From positions 48,594,410-48,658,409 of the forward strand of contig NC_031774.1 of assembly GCF_001522545.3 (NCBI RefSeq): a stretch of 64,000 nt of DNA. The letters run 5' to 3'. The DNA comes from Parus major (taxonomy: Eukaryota > Chordata > Aves > Passeriformes > Paridae). A program made the position numbers and the translations under genes. The notes under the pieces are model-generated. The model ran no database searches. It saw only the letters and a program-made list of their open reading frames with translations, and was not told the DNA's origin. Shown here piece by piece: positions 37,012 to 49,935 of this stretch; positions within the stretch are counted from its first letter, which is position 1, and every line of letters starts with the position of its first letter.

Positions 37012-37421
37012 ACAAAGCCATATGAGCAGAGGCTGAGGCCTCTTGGTCTGTTCAGCCTGGACGAAAAGGACACTGAGGAGAGACCTCAGCAGTCTACAGC
37101 TTTGTTTTGGGGTGCAGGCACTGATCTCTTCTCTGTGGTGACCAGTGACAGCACCCACAGGAGTGGCCTGAAGTTGTGTCAGAGGAGGTTTAGGTTGGAC
37201 ATCAGGAAAAGGTTCTTCACCCAGAGGATGGTGGGGCACTGGAACAGGCTCCCCAGGGAAGTGGTCACAGCACCAGCCTGACAGAGCTCAAGAATTGTTT
37301 GGACAATGTTCTTGGGCACACTCTTGGGGATGGTGCTATGCAGGGCCGAGAGCTGGAAACAATGATCCTTCTGGTTATTTTTAAACTCAGGGTGTTCTGT
37401 GATTCTGTGATTCCATGATTC
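37012..37421 (+). mobile_element. CR1 LINE 3' end with partial ORF2 C-terminus
   Basis: A plus-strand, 5'-truncated CR1. It encodes the end of the ORF2 polyprotein, including the family-typical stretches RLRPLGLFSLDEKDTEERPQ, GLKLCQRRFRLDIRKRFF and HWNRLPREVV. The first frame stops at 37279-37281, and CR1-like coding continues in another phase, so there is a frameshift near 37265-37280. The element ends in the avian CR1 tail of GATTCTGTGATTCCATGATTC type. It lacks the endonuclease and most of the reverse transcriptase, so it is dead on arrival. Confidence 0.93.
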
Positions 37422-37989
37422 ACTGCATGTCAGCAAATTTCTTCCTAACAATGCACAGTCCATTGCTCATTATTAGTTGCTATGTAGTATTCATGCATCT
37501 AAAATCATCCAGCACAGGAGATTTTGGTCAATTTTTCTGTAACAGCAGTGACTAAATTTAGTGGATACTGTGCTTGTTATGAAGCAGAGGTTGGGATATT
37601 TCTTACCTTTACCAGAGGGGCTCTTTTAACCTTACCTTCTGCATCATAAATACCATGTGCTTAGAGAATAGGAGTGACTAGTGAAAAGCTGAAACAAACA
37701 ACCCACAAGCTGAAATGGTTGGATGAACTATTCAACAAATACCTATGAAAAATAAAAACAAAATCCATTTGCAAATTACTTGTTAATCAAAATAACCTGA
37801 ATCCTTAACTGGTGTAATTTGTAGCTAACAGTTTGTGAAGCTGTAATGGGCAAAAAACACTTGAAAGGGATGAAATACCATGGCTGATTTTAATTGGATT
37901 TTTTTTTTTTTTTTACTATTAATGCACATAGAAATATTAATTTGGTTCTCATTATGAGTGAATTAGCTGAAAAAATATTAGGCAGTGAA
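37422..37989. other. unique DNA with a T tract
   Basis: A 16-base T run lies at 37899-37914. No gene or repeat family was recognised. Confidence 0.5.
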
Positions 37990-38096
37990 GCTATATATAT
38001 AAAATATGTATGTATATATATATATAGATATATATGGATATATATACACACACATATATATATATAGATATAGATATATAGATAAATATGTATATG
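37990..38096 (+). repeat. compound (TA)n/(TATAGA)n microsatellite
   Basis: About 100 bases of TATATA mixed with GATATA and a short CACACA run. The open frame on the minus strand across it is isoleucine/tyrosine-rich and is an artefact of the repeat. Confidence 0.9.
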
Positions 38097-39020
38097 TGAA
38101 CTTCTATGTCTTGTTTGGATATTTTCAAACCTAATGGCCCCATTAACTGGTGCAGCAGAGATTTATAGTTCCCAGGCACTTAGAGAACCTCCCAAAGTCC
38201 CTCAGAGATAATTTGTGATCACACTTCCCAAAGCCCTTATTCCCTATCAGAGCTGACAGATTGTCACTGATTCATTTACCAGGGCAAAACCACCCTTTGC
38301 CTGTACCTTCAGCCATGTGCATCTCAAAACAGCAGTTCCCAGGCTGTAGACATCCTCCAGGAGTTTTGCACAAGGGTATAGAAAGAATTCTGCAGAGAGT
38401 AGCTGAAGATTATCATCTTACTACATCTGGGTGGTTGCTCTGAAGACTAGAAAGTTGAGTTCATAAGTCTGGGAAACACTAGATAGAGACCTGTTTCTCA
38501 GCCTTCCTGAAATTTGAAGAGTGCTATCAAAACCACCCAGTATGTGCATGCATTTAAAAGCTTGTATTGTGAATCTTATGGATATGCTAAAGAGACAAAA
38601 ATGCCCTTAATAATACCACTGTGGGTGCCATTTGAACAAATATTTATGTGGTTGTCTGGCAGATGAGATCTTTGGAAGTGTAATTACCTGCTGGCTGTGA
38701 AAGCAGAACTTTTATTGAGGTTGGGATGTTAGGATGAGAACATGCTCATTCATGGTTTATTGAATAGTGTGTGAATCACTGTATTCCAGTCTTTAAGATT
38801 TGCCCTGAATCACTATTGAAGAAATAACCAAAATGGAGTAAGCCCCATTGTAAGATGAAATTGTTCTATTTTTCACAATCTCTTCAGTTTCATTTAATCT
38901 GTGTTTTCCTGTTTGGTGTAAACCCATACTGTCTTTCTAAGACAAGGATGGGAACTGCAGATAAAAATATACACACTTTTCTTTTTTTAATTTTTGTTTT
39001 ATAATTTTTTTTTTCCTTAG
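38097..39020. other. unique DNA upstream of candidate terminal exon
   Basis: No gene or repeat family was recognised. T-rich sequence from about 38985 forms the possible polypyrimidine tract for the exon candidate at 39021. Confidence 0.45.
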
Positions 39021-39185
39021 GACTGCTGTGAAGTTACAGTCGCAATATAAAGATGACAAGAAGTTCAAGACAAGATAAAGGACCCCAGTGAGATTGGACA
39101 CTGAGAGGTGCACCAGACTTCCTCCTTTTGCTTGGCACTTCTCTTTTTATTCTTTGATTAAAGTCTTTTTCCTTTACTTACATCC
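39021..39185 (+). CDS. candidate 3'-terminal exon with poly(A) signal
   Basis: The T-rich tract ends TTTTTTTTCCTTAG at 39020. From 39022 one frame is open for 18 codons and ends at a TAA (39076-39078); it reads TAVKLQSQYKDDKKFKTR. The AVKLQSQYK part resembles a calmodulin-binding IQ motif, as in the C-terminus of PCP4-type small proteins, but the match is short. An ATTAAA signal lies at 39157-39162 with GT-rich sequence after 39200, a layout fitting a real polyadenylation site. Upstream exons would lie outside or undetected. The acceptor tract may simply be a T repeat. Confidence 0.25.
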
Positions 39186-40661
39186 TCCATTAAGATGTCT
39201 CAGTGTCATTTAGGGTGTTAATTGAGAGGAGGTTTAAGCTCATCAAGGCGATTATAAGTGATAGTTAAAAATTTCTATATATGGCCTATGCTGGAATCAG
39301 CACAGTAGGATGCCATTTTTCTTTTATCTAAGTGACATTGGTAATAATAGATGAAATTATTACTAAATCGCAGCTGCAGAGATGATATCATGATTTTTTT
39401 GTGTAATCTTTGATGAAAAATTAATTTTTGAGAGGGATAATTTAAAATGATTTAAATAGTATTATACTGAAGTCCTTACTGGTAATTAACACCAATCTTG
39501 TCAGAAGTGAATCCACTTTTGCAGCTGTTTCTAAAGATACCTACAGTATTTGTAACTTTTCTGGGAGTGAAATTATAGTGTTTGGACTTTATTTTTACTG
39601 CATAAGGACCATTAAGAGAAAGGGATGTTAATAGAGAAGGCTTTGTTCCCCAGCAGGGCCAAAGTCTATTTCGCATTTTCAGTGTTTCTCTGTGCGTGTA
39701 TTTAATTAGCTATGCTCAGCATGTAAGCAGAGTTCAGTGTATGCAAAGTAGACTTTACATGGTATTTATATGTATGTATTCTCATGCCAGTGTACACACA
39801 GATATGTATATCTTTATGGGTTAGCTATATAAGTATACACAACTTTATTTGCGAGGGTTTTAATTGGTTGAACAGATGGCTGATCAGAAATGCTTCTTCA
39901 TCTTCATCAGTGACTCGTCTTTCTTTCTTTGCATCGACTTTCATCACAGTGGCAAAAAAGTGCTCTAACGAGAAACAGCTGAAAATAGATTTTTCTTTGG
40001 TACTTTCATCATGCTTTAAATGACAGAAGTGGATTTTTTTGTCCTATATATAAAGACCTGCAGGAGAAGGTTAAAAAAGGAAATATAGTGAAATCTAAAT
40101 AGAAAAATTTGAATGAGAATATGGGAGAGCCTCAGATTATTCCTCTTATCTTCGTATTTTACTTTCTTCTTTTTTAAAGTACATGCTGATTTTTGACAAG
40201 ATATATAGTCGTGGTTATTCACGCCAGCTACAGTACCTGCCAATCAGTTTTTCTTTTCCTCGAGTTTGGTGCAGAAAGGGGGAGGGAGGGACAGAAGTTG
40301 AAAGATGACACAATGGCTTAGAGGACTGTTACTTTAGGTATTCATTAAAAAAGGAGTTACATGGCCAGCTTCTGCTGTTTCTGCAATTTTATTATATTCA
40401 AATCAAAGTCTGACTTCTGTAGGCTTTATAAAGGAAACAATGTGCCTTATAAACAGAGTGCAGGGTTCATGTAGGAGTGGTTCACTTACAAGCAGATTCA
40501 TGGCTTGAGTTAATGTATAGATACGTGAATAATCTATCCCATTTTTAATTTGAAAGAATAAGTTATCTGCTTTTTTTTTTTTTTTTTTTCCTCTCAGTGT
40601 TGAGGTCTTTTGCAAACAGCTTTTTTTTATTCTCTGAATTCCTGTGGATATATTGCTGTTG
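39186..40661. other. unique AT-rich DNA
   Basis: A 19-base T run lies at 40571-40589. No gene or repeat family was recognised. Confidence 0.5.
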
Positions 40662-40780
40662 TATCCATTTTGCAAATTGGTAAACTGAGGAATGCCTTGA
40701 CTGAGGAAACTGAGAAAATCATACAGCTAGCTGAGAGTCAAAAGCAGAAGTAGAACTCATGTATTCTGCTCTCCTCTCCT
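40662..40780 (+). mobile_element. MIR/CORE-SINE-like relic
   Basis: The order of blocks matches the MIR-type 3' region: 'ccattttgcaaattggtaaactgagg', then 'actgaggaaactgagaaaatcatacagctagc', then 'agtcaaaagcagaagtagaactca' and a degraded 'tctcct' end. This is an ancient, immobile SINE (or L2 tail) copy. Confidence 0.65.
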
Positions 40781-42377
40781 TTTTCTCCAGAAGCAGACCA
40801 AAACCCCTGGAAATGGTTTACAAAGGAAAAATTACTCTTTGCGTATTTAACTCTGTTTGAACTGAATGTGAAAGAAATACTCCACGATTTCAATGAAATG
40901 ACCTGGCTTTTTTTCTTAGTAGAGCCTAGTTTTCATAGGCTTTCTCCTCATAAATGGAGTCAGCAATCTGCCCCTGTGCCCAGTGCAGCTGTAGGACCAT
41001 AGTCCTTGCCAAGTGTATGGGGGGGCCCAGAGGAACAAAGAAGTGGTGAAGCCTGATGCTGCACACTGAGGTTTTTCATCAGAGGGAGCAGCAATAGAGG
41101 AAGACTAACATTTTTCAGGACTGCTGGTATGGGTCAATCTAATTCAGATACTTTAGAAATGAAAGGAAAAAAATATGTAAACAAGAAATTTCTGGAAGTT
41201 AAAAATGCATAGGGTGCAGTAAGTACCTCACAAGCATGAGATATGGTAAATTTTAAATTCTATTATTAAAAGACTTTCTGAGAGGGAGATTGAAAGTAGA
41301 ATTCAAGGATAAGTATACATGAGCACCATCTGGCTCTGTAGTTTCTGTTCTTTAGACTCGGACAGTCTGGAGATAGAGAAGACATTATTAGGATTATCTC
41401 CTCACAGTTTTGATGCAGCTGCTCATGTGATTAAAACAGAAGTCAAAAGTTGTACCGGAATTTTCTTTTTCTTCCAGAACAATTACTGCAAGATAAGGAT
41501 GATGCTTGTGTTCTGGAAGGAGAAAGAAAAGATGCTGAGAATAAGAACAGCAGCTTCAGATTTTTTGAGCCCTTCTTTTCAGATTGTGACCCCTTGTTTG
41601 CAGGCTTTGAAACCCTGATAGAAATGGTGTGGGTTTGGGAGGAGGTAATCTTGGCTCAGGAGGTCCGGCAGATGGTGTTGGCAAATGGCACTGCAGGCTC
41701 CTGCAGCGTGGTGCAACACTCTGGAGGTGGGTAGGGGAGCAACGAGGTTGTAGGAAGCAGCTGGTGGCAAATACACTCAAGATGGCTCCAGTGAACAACC
41801 CCAAACAGCCTGGTAGGGTGGAGAAGGAGCAGAGTAAAGCTCAGAGCAAATGAACCAGCACTGTGGTTGTCCCTCTTCAGGAGGATGTGTGCAAGGTGAA
41901 GGTCAGTAGCTGACAGAAACATGGGTCATGCAGTGCTGTCCTCCTTGCCCTTACCCTTTGTGGGATAAACCTTTCTTTTCAGAAGCTGAAGGTCTTAGAA
42001 CCCAGAAAGGCTGACATTAAAAATACCTATCTTCATGACTGGAGGAACTCAGTTCACTTCTATAGTGGTGTAAATCCATAGGCTCTCCACTGAAGACTGT
42101 GCCACATCCTTATGAACGAAGGATACCTGGGAGGTGGGCAGGTGGCTGAGCTGCCTTTCTCTCCCTTTCTTTCTATTTCCCTCTTTTAATATTAAAGATG
42201 ACTAAAATAATCCAAGAAATTAATATTAACGTTTTCTGCCTCCAAACAGTTTAGTAGCATGGATGAGGCAGTTCTTTCTAGTCTATTGATGCTGATAGTT
42301 TTTAGCTAGAGAAGATTTTAGGTGGTACTTGGGGATAAAGCAATAGGATAAAACTAAAACAGTCAAGAAACTTCTGC
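40781..42377. other. unique DNA, locally GC-richer
   Basis: The GC-richer part at 41630-41850 carries open frames in four phases on both strands, none with a recognisable motif. I see no gene. Confidence 0.45.
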
Positions 42378-42400
42378 TTTGATTTTTGATTTTTGATTTT
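42378..42400 (+). repeat. (TTTTGAT)n short tandem repeat
   Basis: Three consecutive GATTTTT units. Confidence 0.85.
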
Positions 42401-43331
42401 GTTCAAATCAAAAGGGAGGTGAGCAGAAGGGGACCTGCAGCATTTATTCATCAGGTAGCACCAGCTTGGAGCTCGACTGTTATGGGTGTGAGTTTGTGCA
42501 AAACAGCTTCACACAACTTTGCCCATACATCTTCAGCCAGAGCTGTAGTATTTTTCAGAGCTGTGGACTTTTATCTGCAAAGTCTTAAAAAAACATGATT
42601 AACTTAGTTTTATATATATTGCAAAATGTTTTCCAAAACAGTGAAAACAAGCAAGAAGAATGACACCGGTTTCCTAGTGCATTTCTGCACTAGGTTAGTA
42701 TTTACCTTGCCTTCCTATCTCATCATTATTGTCTTTTAGTCCTTAAGTGTGTCTTCTTAAGAAGTGGCTACAAAGCGAGTGGCTACTAGATATTCAGGCC
42801 AGACATGGGGAAAGTACACAAAAAAGCACTCTTGGTTGGCTGAATAGGACACCCTCGTTGCAGTCCTTGAACTGGAGTCCATGCCAAACATTCTATGCTG
42901 TTGCTTCCAAGATGGTCAGATGGGGGCCTTATAAAATAAGACAAGATTCTCCTTTTTTGCCAGTGTCTAAGCATGCTGTCTCCATACCTGTTCCAGGTGT
43001 TGATGTAAAGAGCAAGGTGACTCTCTTGCACATCATGCATAACTTGCTCAGTTAAATGGAATTGGATACGAATTGTCACATATTTTGCTGTTTAAAAACA
43101 ATGCTATGATTATTCAGTCCATTTATAATTAGAAAGATGGGCTATTGGTTAGAAAAGTCCTTAAAACTGAACTTCTTGAGATCATATCTCCATATATTAG
43201 GAGTGTTTGAGGGGCAGGGGCATTTAAAGAGTGATTTAAACATAAACAAAGGAAAAGTGAATGTGAGTATAGATAATGTTTTCGATATTTTATTAAATGT
43301 AAGAAAGCTTGATAATTGTGGGTTGGGTTCT
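42401..43331. other. unique DNA
   Basis: Open frames at 42747-43055 (plus) and 42786-43079 (minus) overlap on opposite strands with no motif. I see no gene. Confidence 0.45.
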
Positions 43332-43353
43332 CCTACCCCCCTCCCCCCCCACC
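43332..43353 (+). repeat. C-rich tract
   Basis: CCTACCCCCCTCCCCCCCCACC contains several C runs. The complementary strand has G runs that could in principle form a G-quadruplex. It is low complexity and the function is unknown. Confidence 0.8.
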
Positions 43354-46300
43354 TTTTTGTTCCTTCTCTTTTCTGTTATATATCTGACTCCATTTACTAT
43401 GATCTATGCCTGAATTGCTGGTGAAATTATGATATCATAACAGTCAAAAAGATAAAGGGAGGAATGAATCAAGGAAAGTAAAGGAGTTTTAGTGGTAATT
43501 CATGGTACATTTTGTATTTTTCTTTTGTTAACACTACTGAGCAGTACTGCAGTATAGTAATATAACCTTTTGGAGAGGGTAAGTTTAAAATCCTTCCCCA
43601 TCCTCTTCAACCATGCTGTCTTTTTATATCACTAATCAGTTCAGTGATTAAAATACAGGAAAACCAAACTGAAATTTAAAAATAACTAAAGAAAAATATC
43701 CTCTAAACCTCACTCAAGTAATAGGAATAAAATAAACCTTTTGGCATTCTTCCTTCATTCATCATGAAATATATGCTTTATAAAACTATCTCCTGGCAAA
43801 TTATTTGTAGGTCACTTTTTAAAAGCTCCTGAGATAGTAATGTATCCCCTGAAATGAAGAGACATATTTTTTCTATTCTTTATATGAGACATGCTTATGC
43901 TTTAAAAATATTTTTGCAATGGGTTTAAAGAATGATAAAGATGTTTAGGTATATTTGGAGCCACAGCACTTTCCAGTGATCTGAGCTGCAGACACAGAAA
44001 AGTGCAAAAACAACCTTGAAAATGCTTTGGCAGACTTCACATGTTAATCACTGCAGAATGGCTTAAAAATTAATGAACAGAATGCAATTGTTTCTGTATA
44101 AGTGCCTCACTCTTGGATGTAAGTGAAACAGAAATTCAGTGTAGTAGTTTTCAAGAAAATGATTAACATTTACATTTATCAGCTGAAAAGCCCCAAAATG
44201 TTATAAAAAGGCAACTTTTGCAAAGTAGAGTACTTGCCTCCCTGGTAATAGGCAGCTCTTAGCTATCTAAAGTCAGCCTCTTTCCCTCTCCTCTTCCTTA
44301 CCAGAACAATTGTAAGGCTGACAGTAATGCTAAATTCACGTATGTTTTTCTTCTTGTTATGCCATTAAGATGAATCATTTGCAGTTACACGATATTGCTT
44401 CCTTCTTTTTAAAAGTATTTTTTTATTTCACAGTTGTACTCCACTTTTTAACATACATTTACTTTATTTGTTATTTTTTAACTTCAGACATAGTACTAAA
44501 AATCTTATTTATTCTAAGGCATTCAAGAAGAGAATTTAAATGCATCACAGGATAGGTAAGATGTACCCGAACACTCATTGCCAGCTACAGTCCAAAATAT
44601 TGTTGTTCATTGTTCCCTTCTACATATTCAAGAGATACTTGATCAAAATGTATAACAAACATGAAAACATATAAAAGCTTTGAATTTTCTATGAGGAAAA
44701 GAAAATATGGAAAAATAGTATGATATTGTACTCTGCTTAGGGACACTGGTTAGGGTATTTATGCTGGAGAAAATAGCAAAATGCAGAGAGTCTGACTAGT
44801 TTCTTGGAATCTTATGTTTAATACTTCTTCAGTATGGAAATCATGCAAAATTACTTGAAAATGGCTGTCAAGTGTTTGATCATAGCAGTATAGAATCCCC
44901 TAGAAGAAAAGAAAAAAATCCCAGAAAAGTTTTGAGAAGGTTTGAATATCAAGTAACAGACTGGGCTGCTGTCTTCATACTTCTGGTGCGTTTTTAACTA
45001 GGCTACCTTGTGTTCTTTTCTTTCCTTTCCAAACCCAGTATTTAAAAGTCCCATATGGCAATAGATATTGCTGGAATAGAATGCATACTGTTCTGGAATC
45101 AATTTTATCTGAGTTAACTTTCTGTATTTTAGAATGCAGATGAAATATTTTTCCTTCTCTACATTTTCTTTTGACCTGGTCCTTGTACCCTCTCCATTGC
45201 CTTGCCTGCAGCCCTCTCAATGGGTATTTATGTAATATACAGAACTTTGTCAACCCTGTACAGCTATAGAAGGGGCAGGGGGAAGGGGAGTAGTATAAGA
45301 GTCATTCTGCCCAGTGGCATATATGCTTAGATAACAGACAAAGGAGGATTGAAGGTGACATACTCTGTGTGATAACACCAGACCAGACCCATTAGGTATG
45401 TACTCTTCATTAACAGGACAAGGACAGGAAAGAATGTGAATAGAAAAAGCAGAATCTTGCTTGGAACTTGTTGATGCCAGAAGCATTATTTAACTTTTGA
45501 AGAATGAAGTTAATGTTTAAACTTAATTTTCCCTTGTGATCTGAACTGATGACTCTGCCTTTTACTCATAGCCCCTTATCATAGGAGTCTACTCATGCTC
45601 AAGGTCAAGGAAAAGATATGAACAAGGATACTGTTAGGGAATAATCCAAAAACGTGCTTGTTTTACTTCATATCCTGCTTAGCAGAGACTCCACTGCTTG
45701 TGACTGACAGCTCTTTTCAACCATTAGAGATTTTGTGTCAATAGGTCAATAGATTTAATATCCTGGGGATATCCCCTTCAGATTGCCGATCGGCACCTTA
45801 CAACAGCCAAAGGCCTGACCTCAGACCATTTTCAGATTTAAACTGAACCAACTGGATGTCAAACTAGGACTTTGGGAGACTAATCAGAACAAGGTGCATG
45901 GTCTGCTAGTACAGCCATGATCTGAACTGGGCAGATGTTGAGTTCACATTCTGCAATAAAACCACAGACAAAAGAAATACAAATACAAATACAGACAAAA
46001 AAAAATATATTCTTGAGCTGTTCTTTGCTGAAAAAAGGTGTTTGCAAATCTACACTAATACCTACAATTGTGCCAAAGCTACATATATTTGGAAAACAAA
46101 TTGTGGGGAACTACTTATTTATTTCTTAATGTATTTTTAATAATGGTTTTGACTGATATGGAACATAAGCCATGTGAATACTCTCTTCTTGTACCTGATG
46201 CCATATACAAAGAAGATGTAGTAATACTAGTGACCAATGAATCATAAAGTCTGAAATTTTCTTCCTATCCATATTTATTTCAAAATATTTAAAAAGTGAT

Positions 46301-46410
46301 TATAATTTCCAGTTTTGTTGAGAAATCTTTAGTCTAGCCAGTTTTTAACTTGAATCAACACATAAGTACAGACATTTGTCAGATTCCCTTTCTTATGGTT
46401 TTCTTTTTTT
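43354..46410. other. unique AT-rich DNA
   Basis: No gene or repeat family was recognised. A short AAATAC repeat lies near 45977-45994. Confidence 0.5.
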
Positions 46411-46439
46411 TGTTTGGGTTTGGTTTGGGTTGGGTTTTT
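46411..46439 (+). repeat. T/G-rich (TTTGGG)-like tract
   Basis: Imperfect TTTGGG/TTGGG units follow a run of T. It is not the vertebrate telomere repeat TTAGGG. Confidence 0.7.
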
Positions 46440-48366
46440 GGCTTTTTTCTCCAAGGTGACATTTGTCTTTCTGGCTCCTTATTGTAAGCCATCTGATGGT
46501 GATTTTGAGATTGCATTTCCACAAGTTATAGGAAAATAAGTGGAAAATTAGAGAGGGGTTACCCACATCAGTTTCCTGCTGAGAAAGATACATTTCTGTA
46601 AGCTAATGTACATTATTAATCAACTGACAGTACACATAGATTGAGACATTACCATTACTCAATGTATATCACACTCTTTCCTGAGTCCAAAGGAAGGTCT
46701 TGTGCAGGGTCACCAGAAGCTCAAGGGTGTGTCACTAACAGCTTGATGGGAATTGGAGCTCTTAGAACGAGTAGCACTGTCACAGGAGGATGTTTTTTTC
46801 CTGTTCCAAATGGATCTCCAGAGCTTCCATACACTAATTAATGATGGAGGCTGCTGTTGTGGGAAAACAATATAAAGGCCCAGATTTTCTGCTGCAGGCA
46901 AAGAGCAAGGGGTGCTAATTGGGAGGGAGGTGTGAGCAAAGATGCCACCTTGCACTGATTGATCATTAGCCAGCTTTGTCTCTTGCCATGAGTTAGAGCA
47001 ATATGAGGGTGACTGTAAATTATGTGGACTGTTTGTGGCACCAAAGGGCCATTATGTTGGCTGGGCCATACTGGTGTGTCACATATACTTGCCAAAGTCT
47101 GTATTTTATCTGCTAGGGAGCAGAAGTGGAGAACATCATACTTTGGTTTGGAGAAAGGCCTAAGGACTAGTTTGGACAAGTGGAAGGAAACATTAGGTAA
47201 AAACCTGAGCTCTTAATTGAGATTTCTGCCTTGACTTCCTTGACTTAAATCTTCAAATGTTCAGGTGCTTAGAAACTAAGGACTCTTTGCAGGAGGAACT
47301 GAATGGAAAATAAGCTCTCTCTGAATATAGTAGTGCTTCAGCTTCTACTACCAGAGTGCTGCAGGTAGTCCATCTCCAGAGCATCCTATGCAATTCATTA
47401 GGCTGCAGCTCCAGAGCAAAATCAAACTTCTCAGATGATTTGCTGCAGAAAATCCCTTTTGAGTATCTGCAGTGTCCTTTTGACAAGCTCCTTTATGTGC
47501 TGGTCTTCCTCCCTGTTAGCTTTCTTACAGAAGTGACAGGATTTGCCCAATATATATGACCAATATATATAAGTCAAGGGTAACATGAAGAGGTAAAAGG
47601 CAAAAAAGGAAAAAAAAACAAAACCAAAGGCCAGTTAAAGATCTGGAGTTCTCCCTTTGAGTATGATTTATGAGATCTAACAGAAATGTGAGCTGTCCTG
47701 TCAGCTTTGAATTTGATTTTTTCCTGATCATATTCTATTGCAGAGAGTCAGCACAGAAACAGAGTTGTTACTGTTCCTGCACGTTATGGTACTTTGGCAC
47801 TAGGCCACTCCATGCATACATGCCAAGATGCTTTTATAAAACCATTAAAAAAAGCAGTACTAATTAGATATTTAGAGGACTAAAAATCCTGAAGATTAAA
47901 ATACCAGTAAAGCAGTTATGACCACAAGTGTGTTTTACATAAGTAAGCTCATAAAGGGTTTTCTTCACTGTTGAAAGCAAAAATTATGAGCCCCATGTTT
48001 CTTTCATAGTAGAACAGGTTAGACTATTAAATGCTTTTTATGTGTACTACTATTCAATATATTTTTTTTTCATTTATTATCTTTTCTCACAGTCATATTT
48101 AAAGGCCCCACCATCATACTTGTTACTGCACACACAAAAATATAATCTCTACCTTAAATTGCTTGCAATCTCTTAACCTTTCAGTTTAAAAAGGTGTTGC
48201 AAGGCACATTTTAAGGAAGAAGATAAATACTGTCAAAGATGTAGCAGAGAATGAATGTGGGCATGATCTGAAAAGTTTTATTTAAAATTGTTTGTTTTCA
48301 TGGAAGTTTCCATATACTGCAAACTTCAAAGTTCCCTAGCCTTAACTGAGCAAAAGAATGTGTCCA
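46440..48366. other. unique DNA
   Basis: No gene or repeat family was recognised. Several short overlapping open frames between 46641 and 47560 are judged to be chance. Confidence 0.45.
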
Positions 48367-48386
48367 GGGTGAGGAGGGTGAGGAGG
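48367..48386 (+). repeat. GGGTGAGGA duplication
   Basis: Two tandem copies of a 9-base unit followed by GG. It is very short. Confidence 0.7.
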
Positions 48387-49858
48387 TCTACTGTGTCATA
48401 AATGGCTTGGAGAAGATAAAGGTGGAAGAAATATTCAAGGAGGAACTAGGGGTCAGTCAATGCAAGGAGAGGAGAGCAATTTAAAAACAAAGAGAGAACA
48501 GCTGCTTGTACTTCCTCACAAAATTTTGACTGAGTGCTAAAGAATATTGTGGGCCAGTAGGAAAAATAGCTTCAAAAACGATCAGAGAGTTGTGTAGGTC
48601 AGGATGAAGTTACTGTGTCTTTTTAGGATTATCAGACAAATTGACCTGGTGTAATGGTCTAAAATGAATCTGTAAGTTGCCAAATGGATGCAGGGAGAGA
48701 AATTTAGGGAACAACCATTCTACTTCATTTCATCCCTAAACATCTGATACCATCAATAGTCTAAGGCGGGGTACAAAGGCATTTGTTTGGTCCAGTTTAG
48801 TAGCTCTTAAACACAAAATAAAAACTGTGCTAATCTCAGATATTGTTGTGGCTGACATGTGAATAATTGCAATAAAGTTTGGTCCTTTGGTGTACTCTGG
48901 ATGCATTTTAGAGACTCTAGTCTAAAGCTGAGGGGTGGTCTGAGAATAGAAGTGCTAACCTTTCACTGCAATTGTAAGGCACAGCAAACACTCCTGCCAC
49001 ATGACATGAGAATGTAGTCATGGATCTGTTCCATCCATCCTCCTTTCCCCATTTAATTTTTTTCTATATCCACATATACTTTCTCTGGTTCAGAGTAAAT
49101 GTGACTTCCTTCTGAAATATGGCAATGAATCCAGGAAACTGGACAAAGCGTTTCCTTTGTAGCAACATTTGGCCACAATCTGTATTAGACTGGTCTTCCA
49201 TCTTTGTGTAGAATTGACAGGTCCAACAGGTCTAAGATTGGTAGTAGATCATCTCTTGGCTTGTTTGGGCAGTATTTATTGTATGTTACCAACCAGCTCG
49301 TGCTTTGGTTTTAGAAAATGAAATGAGAGGCTGACTATGAAAAGAGAGTCCATTTTTCCAGTTGTGTGCAGAGTACAGCTGAGAAACAAAGGTGAGTATA
49401 TTTCTGTTATGTGTCCTGATTTGCTGCTATTCTGTTTGATATTCAACTAAATAACCAAAATGCAGAGTATAACTTTTGTCTGGGCTGTGGTGATTTAGCC
49501 TTGCCACATTTGCACTTCCACACTATCAGGTGCACGTGAACACAGGCACACACAGACACACATACAGGCACAGAAAAGGCAGGGGGAGAGGAAGGAAATT
49601 ACATAATTATGAGAGTAACAGAAAATGAAACAATGGGGTTATGATATTTTTACCTACAGTGGTGTCTGATTCAGAGACTCTTTGCTTTAAATGATATTTA
49701 TCATCAATGTTATCCTGTGTGGTTATCTCTCTGTTTTGTTCCTCAGATTTTGTAATCCTCTTTCAGTTTGATACCTTTTCTGTAGCTGCAGGGTATAATA
49801 TAATAAAAATGGTATGCATCCATCTGTAAATTGCACTTAAGCTGATATGTGCACTGTG
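48387..49858. other. unique DNA
   Basis: A short CA-rich stretch lies near 49540-49572. A splice-like pair frames 49315-49391 (TTGGTTTTAG acceptor, AAAG|GTGAGTA donor), but all frames are closed by stops. No gene was recognised. Confidence 0.45.
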
Positions 49859-49935
49859 TGTACATATACATAATATTTTTAGATAATATATAAATGTGAT
49901 ACATATATAGGCATATATATATACATATACATAAA
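49859..49935 (+). repeat. (TA)n/(TACATA)n microsatellite
   Basis: Alternating TA with interspersed ACATA units; low complexity. Confidence 0.85.

Noticed and set aside
37991..38179. 62-codon isoleucine/tyrosine-rich minus-strand frame
   Set aside because: It is produced by the TA-rich microsatellite.
41556..41922. Several frames open on both strands
   Set aside because: Same pattern of many phases open in GC-rich DNA, with no recognisable protein.
46411..46439. Telomere-like TTTGGG units
   Set aside because: The unit is not TTAGGG, it is only about 29 bases long and it grades into a T tract; ordinary low-complexity DNA.
49315..49391. 77-base splice-like segment with GTGAGTA donor
   Set aside because: All three frames are closed and the acceptor tract is average; left as a note only.
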